64,000 bases of DNA, taken from Pseudocercospora fijiensis CIRAD86 (lineage: Eukaryota; Ascomycota; Dothideomycetes; Mycosphaerellales; Mycosphaerellaceae). Both the position numbers and the translations under genes were made by a program. The stretch spans positions 6,259,241 through 6,323,240 of the forward strand of contig NW_006921532.1 of assembly GCF_000340215.1 (NCBI RefSeq). Direction: 5' to 3'. The stretch's first letter is position 1; every line of letters begins with the position of its first letter. Shown piece by piece: positions 1-13,100 of this stretch. The notes beneath the pieces were generated by a model that saw only the letters and a list, made by a program, of their open reading frames with translations, was not told the origin of the DNA and made no database searches.

Positions 1-210
1 GCTAAACAACTTAGGCTACCGATAAACAGAGACATTTCCCTCGGTATATAGGGAGTAAATAGGGAGGTTGCGCTAGTAGGTGCTTACTATAATGTTATAG
101 TAGACGCCTTCGGCATATGCTTTTCCTTTACCTTCTAGATTGCTGCCGACCTAAATACGCTAATTATTCTAGGTCGACTATAGTCTCGCATAATCCGAGG
201 TATCTAGCGC
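1..210 (+). pseudogene. Retropepsin-like protease remnant of the gypsy element
   Basis: Frame 1 reads as the C-terminal half of a gag-pol aspartic protease: a stretch with AKQLRLPINRDISLG, then VNREVALVGAYYNVIVDAF and, near 165-175, an ILGR motif like the ILG motif that closes retropepsin domains. It is in a different frame from the RT that follows, either through an indel or because gag-pro and pol were separated by frameshifting. The catalytic DTG lies upstream of the window. Identification is by position and motif only. Confidence 0.5.
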
Positions 211-659
211 AACTGCGACGATAGCTCCTAGGAGGGAACTATTACTAACTAGAAGGGCAACCGAGTCGTATTTACTAGTTATGTCGGAAATACTAGCTAC
301 AAGTCCTACGAGGATATCCTTACTGCTTCTAAACGGTCTTCGGGAAACGCTACGGCGCGGTTGTAAGACCGGCAATCTGCGCTATAAGTTAGTATAGCTT
401 AAATAGGTCATTTCTAGAAGTGCGCCGCTCTGTACGTTAAGGCAAGTTTCTAGGTTCTATACTAAGAAGACGAATGCTCGAAGCGATAGCGAGCATAACA
501 TAACGACTACCTAATATACGAGTAAAGGTGATAATGCTGTCGCAAGTATTACTACCGGACGCGGGTCTACCCGAACTAACTAATTAGAGCGCGAGTCTAA
601 TACTACCCCGGGGGTGTTATTACGAATCTAACGTTTTCGCCGGCGTTATAAATCAGGAC

Positions 660-3600
660 TACTAGCTATACACCTATCGACTTAAGGAAACTTCTAAAGA
701 AGTTTACGCGCTGTTTTGTTACGCTAATCTCTAAGCCTAGCGATAAAGAGAGCGAGCTCGGGTTCGACAATCGATTAGTATATATACCCTATACAAGAGG
801 GTAGCTAACAAGATTAAGCCTATAAAGGGCAGCGTATACATTACCGATAGGTCTAATCCTAGCGGGAATCCTAACTAGCGACAAAAGTGCCTTAATTAGG
901 AGGCGACACTACTACCTAGGAATAGTCCGTACGATTAGAAGTATATTACTAAAAAGTTTTCTACTATCCCTAGGGGGTTAAGGCTAATAGAGGAGAGGCT
1001 TGCGAAAATCAAACCTAGCATCGAGCTTTCGGATCGTAAACTAGATTTGCTATACGAGCTTCTATATAATCGCGAGGCCGTATTAGCATATAATTTCACT
1101 TACCTAGGTAGAATAAATCCGGAGGTTGCCCCTCCGTAGAAGATCCGAACGATCGAGTATAAGCCTTAGGCTTACCTAGGTTTCAAGCTAAACCTAAGCC
1201 TACGAGGTGTAGTTAAGGACATAATACGACAGCGTATAAAGGCTAGTACCTTAGAACCTTCCTATACCTCGTATCGCAATCTATACTTCCTAGTTTAAAA
1301 GAAGATAGCTCCTAGGGAACTAAAGAAGTACCGTCTAATTAACGCTATATAAAAGTTCAACGTAGTTACGATTAGAGATGCTAACCTTCCCCTAGAGACT
1401 AATAGGTTCTCGGAAGCTTTTGCTAACTGTATTGTAGCCTTACTAGTTGATGTTTTCTCGGGCTACGACTAGATCCCTCTCTATCCTAATAGCCGCAACC
1501 TTACTAGTTTCGAGATATCTCTTAGGCTATACAGACAAACTACCCTCCCCTAAGGGGCAACTAACTTAGTAGCCTAGTTCGTTCGCATTATAAACCAAGT
1601 CCTCGCGGCCTATATCTCCTATATAGCGATGCCTTTCCTCGACGATATCGGCATTAAGGGCCCTAAAACTAGGTACGATAATAAAGAAGTAGAGCCTAGT
1701 ATCCGTAGGTTCTTTCTCGAACACATTTAGAACCTCGATAGTGTCCTCTACGACCTAGAGCGAGCTAACCTAACGGTATATAGGGAAAAGCTTTAGCTCC
1801 TATATAAACGAATAAACATTGTCGGGTTTGTAACTAATAAGAACGGCCGCTATCCTAATAATATACGGGTCCTAAAGATAGTGTCCTAGCCGGATCCTAC
1901 CTATTAGAAGGATGTCCGAACCTAGCTTAGAGTAGTCTCCTACTTCCGCATCTAGGTCGAGAACTTTGCATTAGTATATAAGCCCTTATACGCCTTACTT
2001 AAGAAGGATGCTAAGTTCGAATAGACCTCCGTTTACTAAGCGGCTAAGGATATAGTAACTAAGGCGCTCGTTAGTGTACCTACCCTAACATCTATTAACT
2101 ACTTAGAGGGTGCGGGTTTAATAATTGTTGCTATCGACTCGAGCGGGGAAGGCTATAGCGAGATACTAATATAGTATAACCGTAAGGAGCTATCCTTACG
2201 TTATCCTATTAGGTACGACTCCGGACTATAGAAACCGATCGAGGCCCGATACGATACTAGCAAGCGAGAATGCCTTAGAGTCTATAAGGCTCTAAAGAAG
2301 TTCCGACTATAGCTCTTTAGTGTATTCTTTCGCTTAGAAATCGATACTTAGACGCTAGTCTATTAACTTAACCGTATAGCCTCCGACCTGCTAAACTCTG
2401 CGATAGCTCGGTAGGTTGCCTAGATCTATTTGTTTAATTTCGATGTCTTCTACGTTCCTAGCAAGAAGCATACTAGACCGGATAGCCTTTCTAGAAGGCC
2501 CGCTATAGAAGAGGACATCGCCGAGATAATAGAAGAAGAGGATATCGATGCGGTAATTAACCGTATCTTCTTCGCTGCCTTCTATATTAATGCTATACTA
2601 GCGATTACTAGGCCTGCTGCCGACGACTAACCTAGCGACTAACCTAGTAACTAGCCCGACGAGAGCCCTACTACTAACGATAACGACTAGGCTAAAGCTA
2701 AGGCGGATAAACTAGAGAGGGATAATATCCTTAATAGGGTCTACTCCGACGACTCCTATTATATCGCCTACTTCCTAACCTATGCGAAGAAAGCGCCTAG
2801 CCTATTAAAGAGTTAATATCGTCGGGTTATTCGCTATTCTCGACGATTCCTAGTTAAAGATCGAATCCTTTAGCGATAAGCGATAGTTAATACGCCTCTC
2901 TAGCGTATTATTAACGACCTAGCAGCCCGATAAGAGATCCTTCGTTCTGTTTACGATAAGCTCGGCTACCGGGCGGCGGAGGGCACCTTCGATGTCCTTC
3001 GTCGGCGCTACTAGTAGGATAGCGTATAGGCCGATGTCTCTCGCTACTATAAGAGCTGTCCTAAGTGCAATTTTAGGAATAGCTACCGTCGGCTAGGCGA
3101 GCTACGTATCCCCGCTACCTAATTAGTTAGTAAGCGATAGTACGGTAATAGGGTTTATCTAAGCCGGAACAATAGCCTCTATATTATTTAGGAAGGTCTT
3201 TCTCGATAGCCTAAAGCCTATTATTTCTATAAGGGCTGCGGCGCTATTAATGCTCGTAATATAGCTACCTTTCTGTTTAAAGATCTCTTTTGCCGCTAGG
3301 GAACGCCCTACGAGATTATCTTAGATAACGCTACGAACAATATAGCTAAAGAAGTTTAAGCACTGCTTGTTTCGTATAGGGCGAAGAACGTTCGTATCTC
3401 CCCGTACTATCCCTAGTCGAATGCCATTATTAAGCGTAGCTATCGGTCTTTAATCGATGCCCTATCTAAGATAACTAATAGAGGGGACAGGTCCGTTCCT
3501 ATCTCTACCCGCGTTCCGGCCCTTCTCTAGGCGGATCGAACTACTATTATCGATACGACTAGACTTACGCTAGTAGAGCTTATAATTAGGAGGGACGCCG

Positions 3601-4349
3601 TTCTTCCTATTAAGTTGTCCTATCGCACGTATAGCGTTTACGACTAGGGGTCTGTTCGTACTAGAGTAGATCTCCTTACCTTACGCGCTAAGGCTCTTAA
3701 GGATATAACTACTACTTCTTAAGAGGGTCTTGCTCGACAACGGCGCCTCCGTAAAGAGGCTAAGCAGTATTTTAATGACTATAATGCTATTAATTAGAAG
3801 CCTCTAAAGGTTGGCGATATAGTTCTCCTATACCGGTCCGAGTTAGAGTATAGTTACTCCTACAAGCTAGCCTTTAAATAGAAAGGGCCTTATAGAGTAT
3901 AGGAGGTCCTTTACGATAGTTCTACGTACCGGCTTTAGGAACTTAATAGTGCTACCTTAAAGCACTCGCACCCCCGGGCTAACCTAAAGAAGGTCGTCGA
4001 GTTAAGAGAGCCTACCCGTCCTCCCCCGACCGAGGAGGAAGTTAATGCCTCTATAGACCCTCTACCGACCTTAGATGCCTATCGAGAGGAGGATCCTGCC
4101 GCGATTATAGATCCTGTTCTGCCCGATAACTATACGCATCCCTAGATATATCTTAGTAAGCTATTAGGAATAACTTATAAACAAAGGGAGGGTTATATAC
4201 GTATTAATTGCGCGTAGAGCATTTCCGATATTGATTCCGATAGTAAACTAGACTTCTAGCTATCTAACTCTAACTCCGAGGAGGAGCTCGACTAGTCTAG
4301 CGACGAAGACTGCCTAGAATTATAGCTAGATGATAGATCCCGAGACTAA
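660..4349 (+). pseudogene. RIP-inactivated gypsy pol (RT, RNase H, integrase)
   Basis: One frame runs from about 660 to a TAA at 4347-4349 (about 1230 codons), broken only by RIP-type TAG/TAA stops. RT is recognisable by KYRLINA (near 1326), LVDVFSGYD (near 1445) and the catalytic FLDDIGIKGP (near 1633; the F/YxDD box is intact). RNase H follows, with the connection motif VPSKKHTRPDSLSRRP near 2455-2505, typical of gypsy polyproteins. The integrase has a Cys pair in KSCPKCNFRNSYR near 3050-3085 and core segments with LDNATNNIA (near 3320) and ISPYYPQSNAIIKRS (near 3400). The C-terminal tail after 3800 is acidic. No chromodomain was seen. The element is dead as written. Confidence 0.85.
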
Positions 4350-4606
4350 ATAATTGCTTGCTCTTCCTTGCCTCTATCTGCCTCTACTACGTTGCTTCCT
4401 TGCTCTTATTAATCGTTCTCCGCGCTATTAATGCAGTGCCGCCCTATAGCTTTAGTCCTTACTGCTTGTTCCTACGGTATTAATGCTTATAGTTATTGCC
4501 CTCTTTTGCTTTTACTTTATCTATTGTTTTGCTCTTTAACCTTCGAGATGTTGCTATAACCTTATTCCTTTGCTCTTGTTTCCTTAGATAGAACTATACG
4601 AGGCGT

Positions 4607-4645
4607 GTTTTCCTAATAATACCCCGGGGGTAGTATTAGGAAAAC
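4607..4645. repeat. 39 bp near-perfect palindrome centred on CCCCGGGGG
   Basis: The left arm GTTTTCCTAATAATACCCC is almost the exact reverse complement of the right arm GGGGGTAGTATTAGGAAAAC. It lies about 260 bp after the pol stop. Shorter relatives of the same palindrome core lie at 598-622, 4917-4956 and 8168-8205. Confidence 0.8.
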
Positions 4646-4916
4646 GGCCGAACCTAACTCTCTCCCTTCCTAGCTCTTAGATAGACATAGCAACCTAGGC
4701 CGATAGCCTCTAAGAATAGGGACCTTAGGCTATTAAGCTTAGCGTTTAGAAGAAGGAAGAAGGAAGAAGGTAAACGTATAGACTACCTTTACGTGCTTAC
4801 TAATGTAAAAGGTAATGCTGCATCTATAACGGTAGTACTATAGGCTAACGCACTAACGAATCAGCTGCGCTAGGCCTAGGCGACTTGCTCCTCGTTACCG
4901 AGCATCTCTAGAGAAA

Positions 4917-4956
4917 AGCTAATACTACCCCGGGGGTATTATTAGTCCCGCTAGCT
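4917..4956. repeat. Palindrome of the ACTACCCCGGGGGTATTATT family
   Basis: AGCTAATACTACCCC faces CGGGGGTATTATTAG followed by TCCCGCTAGCT. The core is shared with the copies at 598-622, 4607-4645 and 8168-8205. This copy begins about 440 bp before the start of the 917-codon frame. Confidence 0.75.
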
Positions 4957-5357
4957 TTACTACTATAGATTTCTACTAAGGACTCGAACTAACTAGTTAC
5001 ATTTCGAGTGCGCGAGAATCTACGATAGCTAAAGGTTAATAAAGGCGCGTAGTCGCTACTAGTAATTAGCTAGATCGATTGTTAAACTTTAGCCTATCCT
5101 AATAACAAAGAGGTCTCGTATGCAGCTTTACTTTTATATATAGCCGTTATCCGTTTGCTTTACTAGCGCGGAATACACGGACTACGTTACCTTCGTACTA
5201 TATTTAAAGCGAGCTTCCTAAGCTCCTTCTTCTACTCGATTACTAACTAACTCGCTACCGCCTAACTACCCCCCCCCCTTCTATCTAAACCCTTTAATTA
5301 TTATTGTTAAGCAACGAACACACTTATAAACTCGTTTACAATCTACTTCGGTCGACT

Positions 5358-8111
5358 ATGTCTTCCGGCGCCCCGAATCCGCTAGGCGCTAGCAGTAGTA
5401 ACGACCTACCTGCCCCTATTAACCTAAGCCTAGCCGCCCTAGTTCCGATCGAAGCCCTATCCGACAGCGCCTTAGCTACTGCAACTAGCCTCGAGCACTG
5501 CTTCTAGATCGTTACCGCCCTTAAAGACCCTTAAGAGAAGATCTAGAACGCTCGCACCCTGCTACGCGTTATTAATAGGAACATTAAGAAGGCTACTATC
5601 TTAGTTGCGTACGGTATAAACAACCTACGTTAGTCTATCGGTAAGCGTATCTTTAAACGCGAGGTTCTTAACGATATAGATATCGAATAAGCCTTTCCTA
5701 TTGTCTATAGCCTCGAGACGGCCGGTACCTAGATTCGTTTGCGCTTTAAGACCCTCGACTAGGCCTTCGAACATTAGGGAGGACTAAGCAGTCTTCCGAA
5801 GAGCCTTATTAACTTCGCCTACGGTAGACAAGAGCGTACTAAGTAGGTCTCTTCGTTTGTTAATAAGTATAAGGTCCGTCGTTAAGGCGCCGAACACCTT
5901 TCCCGTACTATAATCTATCGCGTATCTACCGCTAGCAAGAAGGTAGGCAAGTAGCTACTTAACTTGTCCTTTACGCTTAACGACTTTACGACAGCCTACT
6001 AGAAGAAGTACTACGATACGATTGTCTAGGTCGATCTTAACGTATAGACAACTAAGGATCTACTAAAAGAGAAGGGCTATCGTATTAATAGTGCAGGCTT
6101 TATTGTTAAAGGTTAAGAGGCTCCTATCGTTAATGTCCTTAAATGTAAGGCTCTTCGCCTAGAAACCGAGGCCGATATAGCTACTAGTCTTGCGCTCGCT
6201 ATAGAAATGTAGGCTAAAGATCGTCGCTCGACCCGCAACCGTAAGGTCCCTTAAGAAGTTTAAAACGAGCGCGCTAAGGCCGAAGCAGCGCGCAAGAAGG
6301 CATTGTATGCTCGCTAGGCCCTCCGCAAGGCTACTAAGAAATATAGCACTCCTTCTAGTACCGACTATAGTACTAACTATAGTACTAACTATAGTAACTC
6401 GGATGTTAATATGCTAGATATACTACTAGAAGATGTCTCCTCCGAAGGCTCCTTTAGCGAGCGTAGAGATAGAGGCCTCTCGCCGATCCTATTAACTAAG
6501 AACATCTGTAGTTCTTATAAGGGCGACTCTATTACGCACCTTATTACTAATATCGATATAGTTCCTAAAGCCGATATAGGTAAAGCTCCTACCGCCCTAT
6601 CTATCTATTAATAGCTCGACGACCTTAGTAAGCTAGGGGAAGAGCGGTTCACTATATATGCTAACTATGTTAAGAAGGCTGCTAAGGTCTATAGTCTCTA
6701 TGCTAGTGCTAAGGCGAGTGTCCTCGTCGGTCGCCTATTAAAGATTAGTCGCGAGGTTGCTAATTAGGATGCCTTTACTGCCCTTAAGACTAGTTATACT
6801 AACTAGTTTCCTAGACGCCCTACTGCCGCCCCGACCTCCCTAGGACTCTACGTATTCAACCCTACTAGCACTATTACTCGCGATCTTACGCTAACTAAGC
6901 GTCGCTACAAGTTAATTACTAGCATTCTCGGACAAGGCACCTCCTTCGACCGCTTTCGTTAGACTAGTAATACTATCTTCCCTCGAGTCTTCGGTTAGAT
7001 ATAGTCGCCTCGTAGAGCGCACCTTCCTCTTATCGTCGACCTAATATAGGAGGAGTTTCGCATATTCTTTTAGCATATGCGTAAACTGCCTAAGTCTAAG
7101 CAGGAAGGCCGTAATGCCCTTTAGACCTATAGAGTAAGCAACTAAATCGTCCGTTAGTATCCCGCCTTATAGCTCTTAGCCGTTACCCTTCGACCTAATT
7201 ACGTATACGAGCTTATCTCCGTCCCTAAGCCTACTAAGTACTTTAAGGTAGGTAATAGCGGTTATAAGAACTGCCCTACTAAGGAGACTTCTCGTCTCGG
7301 ATAAGATATAGTTAAGCTCGCAGCTAGTAAGGGTGCTAGCTATCTGCGTATTAAGGTTTCTCTTATATCTAAAGATAAGACCGCCTATTTAACTATTATC
7401 GAGGGCATATACGAACTAGAGGTCTTCGAGAACTAGGTTAAGAAGCTTAATGCCCGTAGCCTAGTTCTACTAAACAAGATTAGCAAGCTTACTAACAAGC
7501 ACCTTACTAACGACGACCTCGGCTATATGTTCGATAGTTAGCCTAACGAAGGCGAGGCAGCTTAGTAGATCCTTAACCCTCTTAAGGAATACGAAGTCTC
7601 TGTTTAGATGCTATACCTTCCGTATAGCGATCTAAAGCCCGAGAGCGACCGTATATCAATCGACCTAGGCTACTCTCGTATTATCGATAGCACTAAGATT
7701 AAGGGCTACGACAACTTAACCGTCGCTAAGGTTGCTAAGGCGCACCGCAATCTAACCGCCCTTCTAGGTTCTAATACCTTCGTACCGTTCGCCTTCCCTA
7801 CCGCTATCTTAGTCGAAGGCCTTAGTTACATTTCCGATGCCCTAGTCGGCAGAATTCCTTAGTTAAGTTACGTTGTTTAGAACGAAGTTAAACAAATCCT
7901 CTAGTTTAGTAAGGAGGAGCTTAAGGACTATCTACGCGAGTAGGAGAAGGCTGTATAGGACAAGGCTACTAATCTCCTCGTTAATTAAGCTTACTTCGAG
8001 GCAGAGTACTTTAGTACTAATAGCTTTAATACCTACGGAGGAGCTTAGGACAGTCGACTAGCTAATAAGGTTATTGCTAGTAAAGATTACGGCGCATTGA
8101 AGCAGCAGTAA
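5358..8111 (+). pseudogene. Extra 917-codon frame downstream of pol, unknown function
   Basis: An ATG at 5358 (MSSGAPNPLG) opens a frame that stays in phase to a TAA at 8109-8111, 917 codons, interrupted only by RIP-type TAG/TAA codons. Conceptually it starts with a Ser/Ala/Pro-rich segment, then a charged, probably helical region with an Ala/Arg/Lys-rich stretch (near 6270-6340), a repeated Ser-Thr-Asp-Tyr segment (near 6355-6405), and a second globular-looking half. No zinc knuckle, protease, envelope-like membrane span or other domain was recognised. It sits between integrase and the polypurine tract, where some plant and fungal gypsy elements carry an extra ORF. It could also be gag of a separate nested element, though the missing zinc knuckle speaks against that. 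Confidence 0.6.
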
Positions 8112-8167
8112 GTTAGCGTAGTAGATTGGATGCTTAGGAAGTTGTTTTTGTATATTAATAGAGTCTA

Positions 8168-8205
8168 GGAATAATACTACCCCGGGGGTATTATTGCGGA
8201 GTCTC
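8168..8205. repeat. Palindrome of the ACTACCCCGGGGGTATTATT family
   Basis: AATAATACTACCCC faces CGGGGGTATTATT. It lies 57 bp after the stop of the 917-codon frame and about 105 bp before the probable LTR. Confidence 0.75.
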
Positions 8206-8309
8206 TAAAAGATAGCCTTAGCTAAGATGCCTAAGGTTACTATATAACTGTTTGTTTTAAGCGCATAATGTAAAGCGTATCTAGTTAGATACGAAGAAAG
8301 GGAGGGATA

Positions 8310-8497
8310 TTAGCTAGTAACCGGCCCTATACACCTAGGCTGAGTTTTAAGCCTATATAAGAGGCCTCCTTCTATATTGTAGATAGAGCACCAACCTCGT
8401 ATAGCACGTTGTTTATATCACACTTCTACAATGCCTATATTGTAGGGCTCTAGTCTTCAGCCTAAGCAACCGTCTTGTCATCCTATTATACTAAACA
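8310..8497 (+). repeat. Probable LTR (about 188 bp)
   Basis: It begins directly after a purine tract (AAGAAAGGGAGGGA) with TATTAGCTAG, which would be TGTTAGCTAG before RIP, and ends with CTAAACA, giving TG...CA-like short inverted ends. Inside is a promoter-like stretch (CCTATATAAGAGGCC near 8352-8366). Only one copy is in the window, so the ends cannot be confirmed by alignment to a partner LTR. Confidence 0.5.
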
Positions 8498-8529
8498 TAG
8501 CTACCTATATTGCTATAGGTTATGTTACC

Positions 8530-10130
8530 CTCGGTAGCCTATACTATTACTGCTAGTAGTAGTGGTGGTTTTGGTTTCCGTCCTTCAGTAGATACATATC
8601 CTTAGGGCTCCCTAGTTGTAGATAATTAGGTAGTATCTTAGGTCTTTAACTGTTACTAGTCTCTTTATATGTAGGTTAAGCTAGGGCTCTTAGATTGCAA
8701 TAATATAATATTCTTTTAGGTTTAGTGCTTAAAGGAAGCTCCTCTGTACCTTATCTTTGCTCTTATTAACATTATACTATATAATGTTCAGTAATGTTGC
8801 AATATTTATTAGGTTTTATCCATTTCGTTTCCCTATAAGTTTTCCTTTAGTCTTCCCTTACTTTAGACTAACATTTAACTAAGCTTTGTCTACCCTGCTT
8901 CCTTTCCTATAATATTAAGGTATCTTAGTCTCCCTAGCTACTAGTAGCTCTCTTATGCTAGTAAGGCCCTAAATATAAACCTATTATCTTGCCTAGACCT
9001 CTTTTATAGTACTTAGCTAGGTTGCTTCTATACCTAGCTGCCCTAGCTTATTATATATCTTTTTAGTATATTGATTCTAGCTTCCTTTACCTTCCTAGCT
9101 GCCTGTATTCTCACTAGGCATTCCTTCGCCTAAGAGGGGTGTCTTTTAGTATAGCATACACATCTTGCTTCTCCCTTATATACTTTGCATTCTTTAACCT
9201 AGTAATCCCCTATATAATAGGAGCAGGTATTAGTTGTCTTTATGCACTTAGCTGCTAAGTGTCTATAGTATTGACATTTAAAGCACTGCATTATCCTATA
9301 GTTGCTTCTATATATCTCTGTTTCCAATCTTTTAAAGTCCTAGAACAACCCCTAGTCTAGCACTATATTAGCTTGCTCTACACTCCCTACCTAGATAATT
9401 AGGGAAGACTGCTTCTTAGTCTCTTCGATTTTCCTTTTAATCTATACTACTTTTGTAATCTTTAGGCCTAGGTATATAGCTTGGTTTTGTCTCTATAGGC
9501 TCTTAATATCCTGTTCTTCCTTAAAGCTTCTTATTATACTATAGGCTATAATTATAAATTGCTATTAGGAGACCTTTGCTGTTTTCCCTATCTTAGTTGT
9601 CTATTCTTTTTGTGTTTCTAGCTTCTTTTTGTCCTGCTCTTATACTATAAACAGCTTAATTACCCCTTTACCTTCGTTCCTAGCCCTAATTACCTCTTTA
9701 ACTGCAATTCTTTCTATAATCTCTTTCCCTATAAGTCCTTAGATTTCCTTTTACTCCTATAGGTCCGTAATGTAGACTCTAACTACTATCCTCGGGGGTT
9801 TTAGCGCCTCCTAACTAGCTACTACTACCTAGGTGCGGTAGTTTAGGCTTATCTCCTATTGTTTCTTCGTAATCTTTGCTACGACTATATTAGCTACCTT
9901 TGTAATTATATAGCTTGCCTAGTTGTGGATTGCTTTTAGTCCTCTAAGGAGTTCTAAGATTATTATCCTATATACCCTCTTAGGGGTTCTTCTATCTTCC
10001 GCCTTTAGTACCTCCTCTACCCTCGTATATAGTACTTTCTATTCGTCCTCCCTTCCTTCTTAACTGTCTTCCCTTCGTCTCTAATTGTTCGCTGCTATTC
10101 TACTTCTATATAGTAGCTACGCCTACTATA
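8530..10130 (-). mobile_element. Tad1-like LINE remnant (ORF1 and start of ORF2), RIP-mutated
   Basis: On the minus strand, near 9285-9200, a CCHC zinc knuckle reads CFKCQYYRHLAAKC, followed by further Cys/His clusters (TNTCSYYIGDY, ECKVYKG, RCVCYTKRHPS). This cluster sits at the C-terminus of ORF1 of fungal Tad1-clade LINEs. Downstream, near 8800-8560, a second frame contains LQYNVHKSKDKVQRS and IIAIQEPWLN after allowing for RIP, the start of the apurinic endonuclease domain of ORF2. The rest of ORF2 (reverse transcriptase) is missing: the element stops where the LTR at 8310-8497 begins. The upstream ORF1 part (to about 10130) is Lys/Glu-rich. 5' and 3' ends are not defined. Confidence 0.7.
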
Positions 10131-13100
10131 TACCTTTAATCGACGATATAGCTTACCTTACGTATATAGCGATAATACGCTAGAGAGGTCGCGCGTCGTC
10201 CCTAACGCCTCTAACGTATCGTTAACGATAGGACTTGCTCGACGTAACCTAGGTAATAGTCCGGTAGATACGTCGTCGTACGCTAACTATAGATATATAG
10301 TATTAGAATCGTAGTTGCTATAGGCAGAAAGTTAGGCTTTCTATTAAAGTTAGGGAATGTTATCGCTCGAATGCTAACTTACGCGCTAATATACTACTAG
10401 AGTATAGACTCTATAGAATCGTCCGTTCTTCCTCTAGAAGTTAGATACTAGTTTAACGATCTAATAGAATTTATATTAACGCAGTTCGACTACTAGTCTA
10501 GGAGCGGGACTAGTAACAAGAATATAGTTATACGGAAACGATAGCCTAGTAGAAGATTAGGAGATACCCGCTCTATACCTCGTCTCTTTATCTCTATATA
10601 ATATCGTTTAGAACGGATTATCGTCTTATATAACGTTTATCCCTATCGACATTTTAACTAGTAATAGGGAACTAGATCTCCGCTTCGGCTTCGGCTATCG
10701 TCGCGAACGCTATAACTTAGATAGACTATCGTCCGATATTAGGTTAATTATAAAGTCGGGCGGTACGAAAGAGCTAGGTATTGCTCGCTTCTTACCTTTC
10801 CTCGCGCTCTCTATATCCGGTAGCGTAAGTATCGGGCGCTTAGATTTAGAAGAAGATAGAGTAGATAGAGAAGACATTTTGCGTAAGGAAGAGCTAAGCG
10901 AGTACGCCGTACTATAGAGTTCGAAGAATCGCGGCCTTTCGTACGAAAAGCGAGGTAATTACGACGTACTATTAGTAGACCGACGATATCGAGGCGTCCT
11001 TATATACTACCTCTCGGAGATAGGGACAATTCTAAGAGCGAGCCGTTGTTTTCTCGTAGAGATCGTCGATAATATAAGCGTTAAGGTACGCCTCGGAAAT
11101 TAGGATCCTAGAGCGGTATAAGATATACGAATCGTAAAGAGTCGATATTAGGGATCTCGGTTAGGAGGGACCGCGGCTATTAGCCTACCTACCTCTAATG
11201 CTTACTAGTTCTAAGTTGTTTATAGATAGAATAGCTAGATGTTCGATATTACGAAAGAAGTCTAAGATCTAGGGAGGACGAATCGCGAAGAATCGATAGT
11301 AGAGACCCTAGTTAGGAGGGCCTATACGATTAGTACTTGCTTACGAATCGTAATAATTCGGAAATTAATACTAGGAAGTTCCTTTAACGGAGCTAGTTAG
11401 ATTATTAGAATCCGTAGATTAGAAGATTCCTAGATCCTAAGGTAGTATTAGCGGAGTATATAGATTAAATAAAGGTTACCTAGAATGCTACTCCTATACG
11501 AGCCCTCGAGATCTAGTTTAGACAAATTATCCCTAACTAGTTAATTAAATCTAGGGTATATAGTTTGCGAGAGTAGTAGGATACTCGCCGGCCGAGATTA
11601 CAGAGGAGGACTAAGTACGAATAGTAGGTTCGTATAGGGTAGTTCGTATAGAGGGGAGAGAGAGAGCAAGAGTACTCGGTAGATAGGCGCCTCTTTAACC
11701 GATCCTAAGAAAGCTCTACGTTTACCGGCGTAATCTAATCTTACGTAGTATCGATCTCGCAATTTCTCGACGCGGAAAGGCTATAGGCACCCTATAGAGC
11801 GCCTAAAGTTAGGAGACTAGTAGGATAGCTACTAGATTCCTTAGGCGTTAAGTAGATTGCTCTATACGGGTCCTACCGGAAGTACTATCCTCTAGTCGCC
11901 GATTATTAAAGAGAGATACGTATATAGCTAGGGGCTATTTAGAAAACTAGATCCTACTAGAGCTAGTAGTATTAGTAATAGCCGATTAGAGGTATTAGGC
12001 GAGGACGCCTATAACTCGCCTTTAAGCGTCTAAGATATTAGCTTACTAAACGATAGTCCGGTATATCTAGAGATAGTATCGTAGGCGGCGGATGCAGAGG
12101 ATTTTAATATAGAAGAAGGTAAAGAAGCTATAACGGTACCTACTACGCCTAAAGGAAGGCAGATTGCGGTTAAATATATAGACTAAGCGCCGGTTAAGAC
12201 TATATATTCTAGGAGGGCAATTTCGGTATTAAAGGCCTAGATTAGCGATACAGTACGTGTACGCTAGCTCGGATAGTGTATTCTTCGGCTTGATTTCCTA
12301 TACTCGGCGCTCTTAAAGAGCGATGTTCGTTCGGGTAGTATCGCGCAATTCTAAAGACCTTTATTTCGAAACCCCCTAGTCCTAAGTGTATCTCGAAGTA
12401 ATATACGCGCCGCGTATACGTAGCTACCTATTTGTTTGTATACGTAACGCGATCTAGAAGTAATATATTAACGCGATTGTTAATACGAACTTAGAGCGCG
12501 ATACGGACATTAACCGTTATTCTATCGACCGCCGCCCTTCTATATACTTTGCGTAGTCTAGTACGACTATTTCCCCCTCGATTTCCTTCGCTAACACTAT
12601 TATATTAGCGATTAGAACGCGCGCGATAGCGGACTAGGAGGACGTCGATTTTATAGCTATTTAGTAGTAGGAGCTAAACTTCGCCGCTAAGTCGCTCTAT
12701 AACGAGAATAACGGTATTAAGCCGGAGACTAGCCCTATCTTCGATCGCCTAAGGGAGAACCGTAGAACAGGCTAGTAACCGGATATAGCGTACCGCGATA
12801 ACCGCTACTACGATATATACGCTAACGAGATCGTAATAGCGGTTAATAGAAGGATAAACGCGAAACTAGATACTAAGTTTATAAGTATTAGCGCCGCGTA
12901 TAGATATCGAAACTAGAGCTAATAGTAACTAGACGTACTAGTACGAAATAGTAGACGGTAGCGTAGTCGAGCTTACCTTTTAGCCGAAGGACGATAGCTC
13001 TCCCTATCCCTTTAATCGTTATAACTTCTTAGAGGCAGATAGCAAGATTCCGGCTCTAAAGAGATTCGTAAGTTAGCCCGTCGGAAAGGATTGCCTATTT

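Larger units (their letters stand above)
1..8497 (+). mobile_element. Degenerate Ty3/gypsy-type LTR retrotransposon, 5' end outside the window
   Basis: The order of parts is retropepsin-like protease (about 1-200), RT/RNase H/integrase in one frame (to 4349), a second long frame (5358-8111), a purine tract (AAGAAAGGGAGGGA near 8293-8308) and a probable LTR (8310-8497). Protease before RT and integrase last is the Ty3/gypsy order. Nearly all in-frame stops are TAG or TAA that could come from CAG, CAA or TGG by RIP, and reading frames are not shifted over kilobases, so inactivation is by point mutation rather than indels. The 5' LTR and gag lie before position 1. An alternative is that 4917-8205 is a separate nested element, because near-identical palindromes lie at both of its edges. 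Confidence 0.8.
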
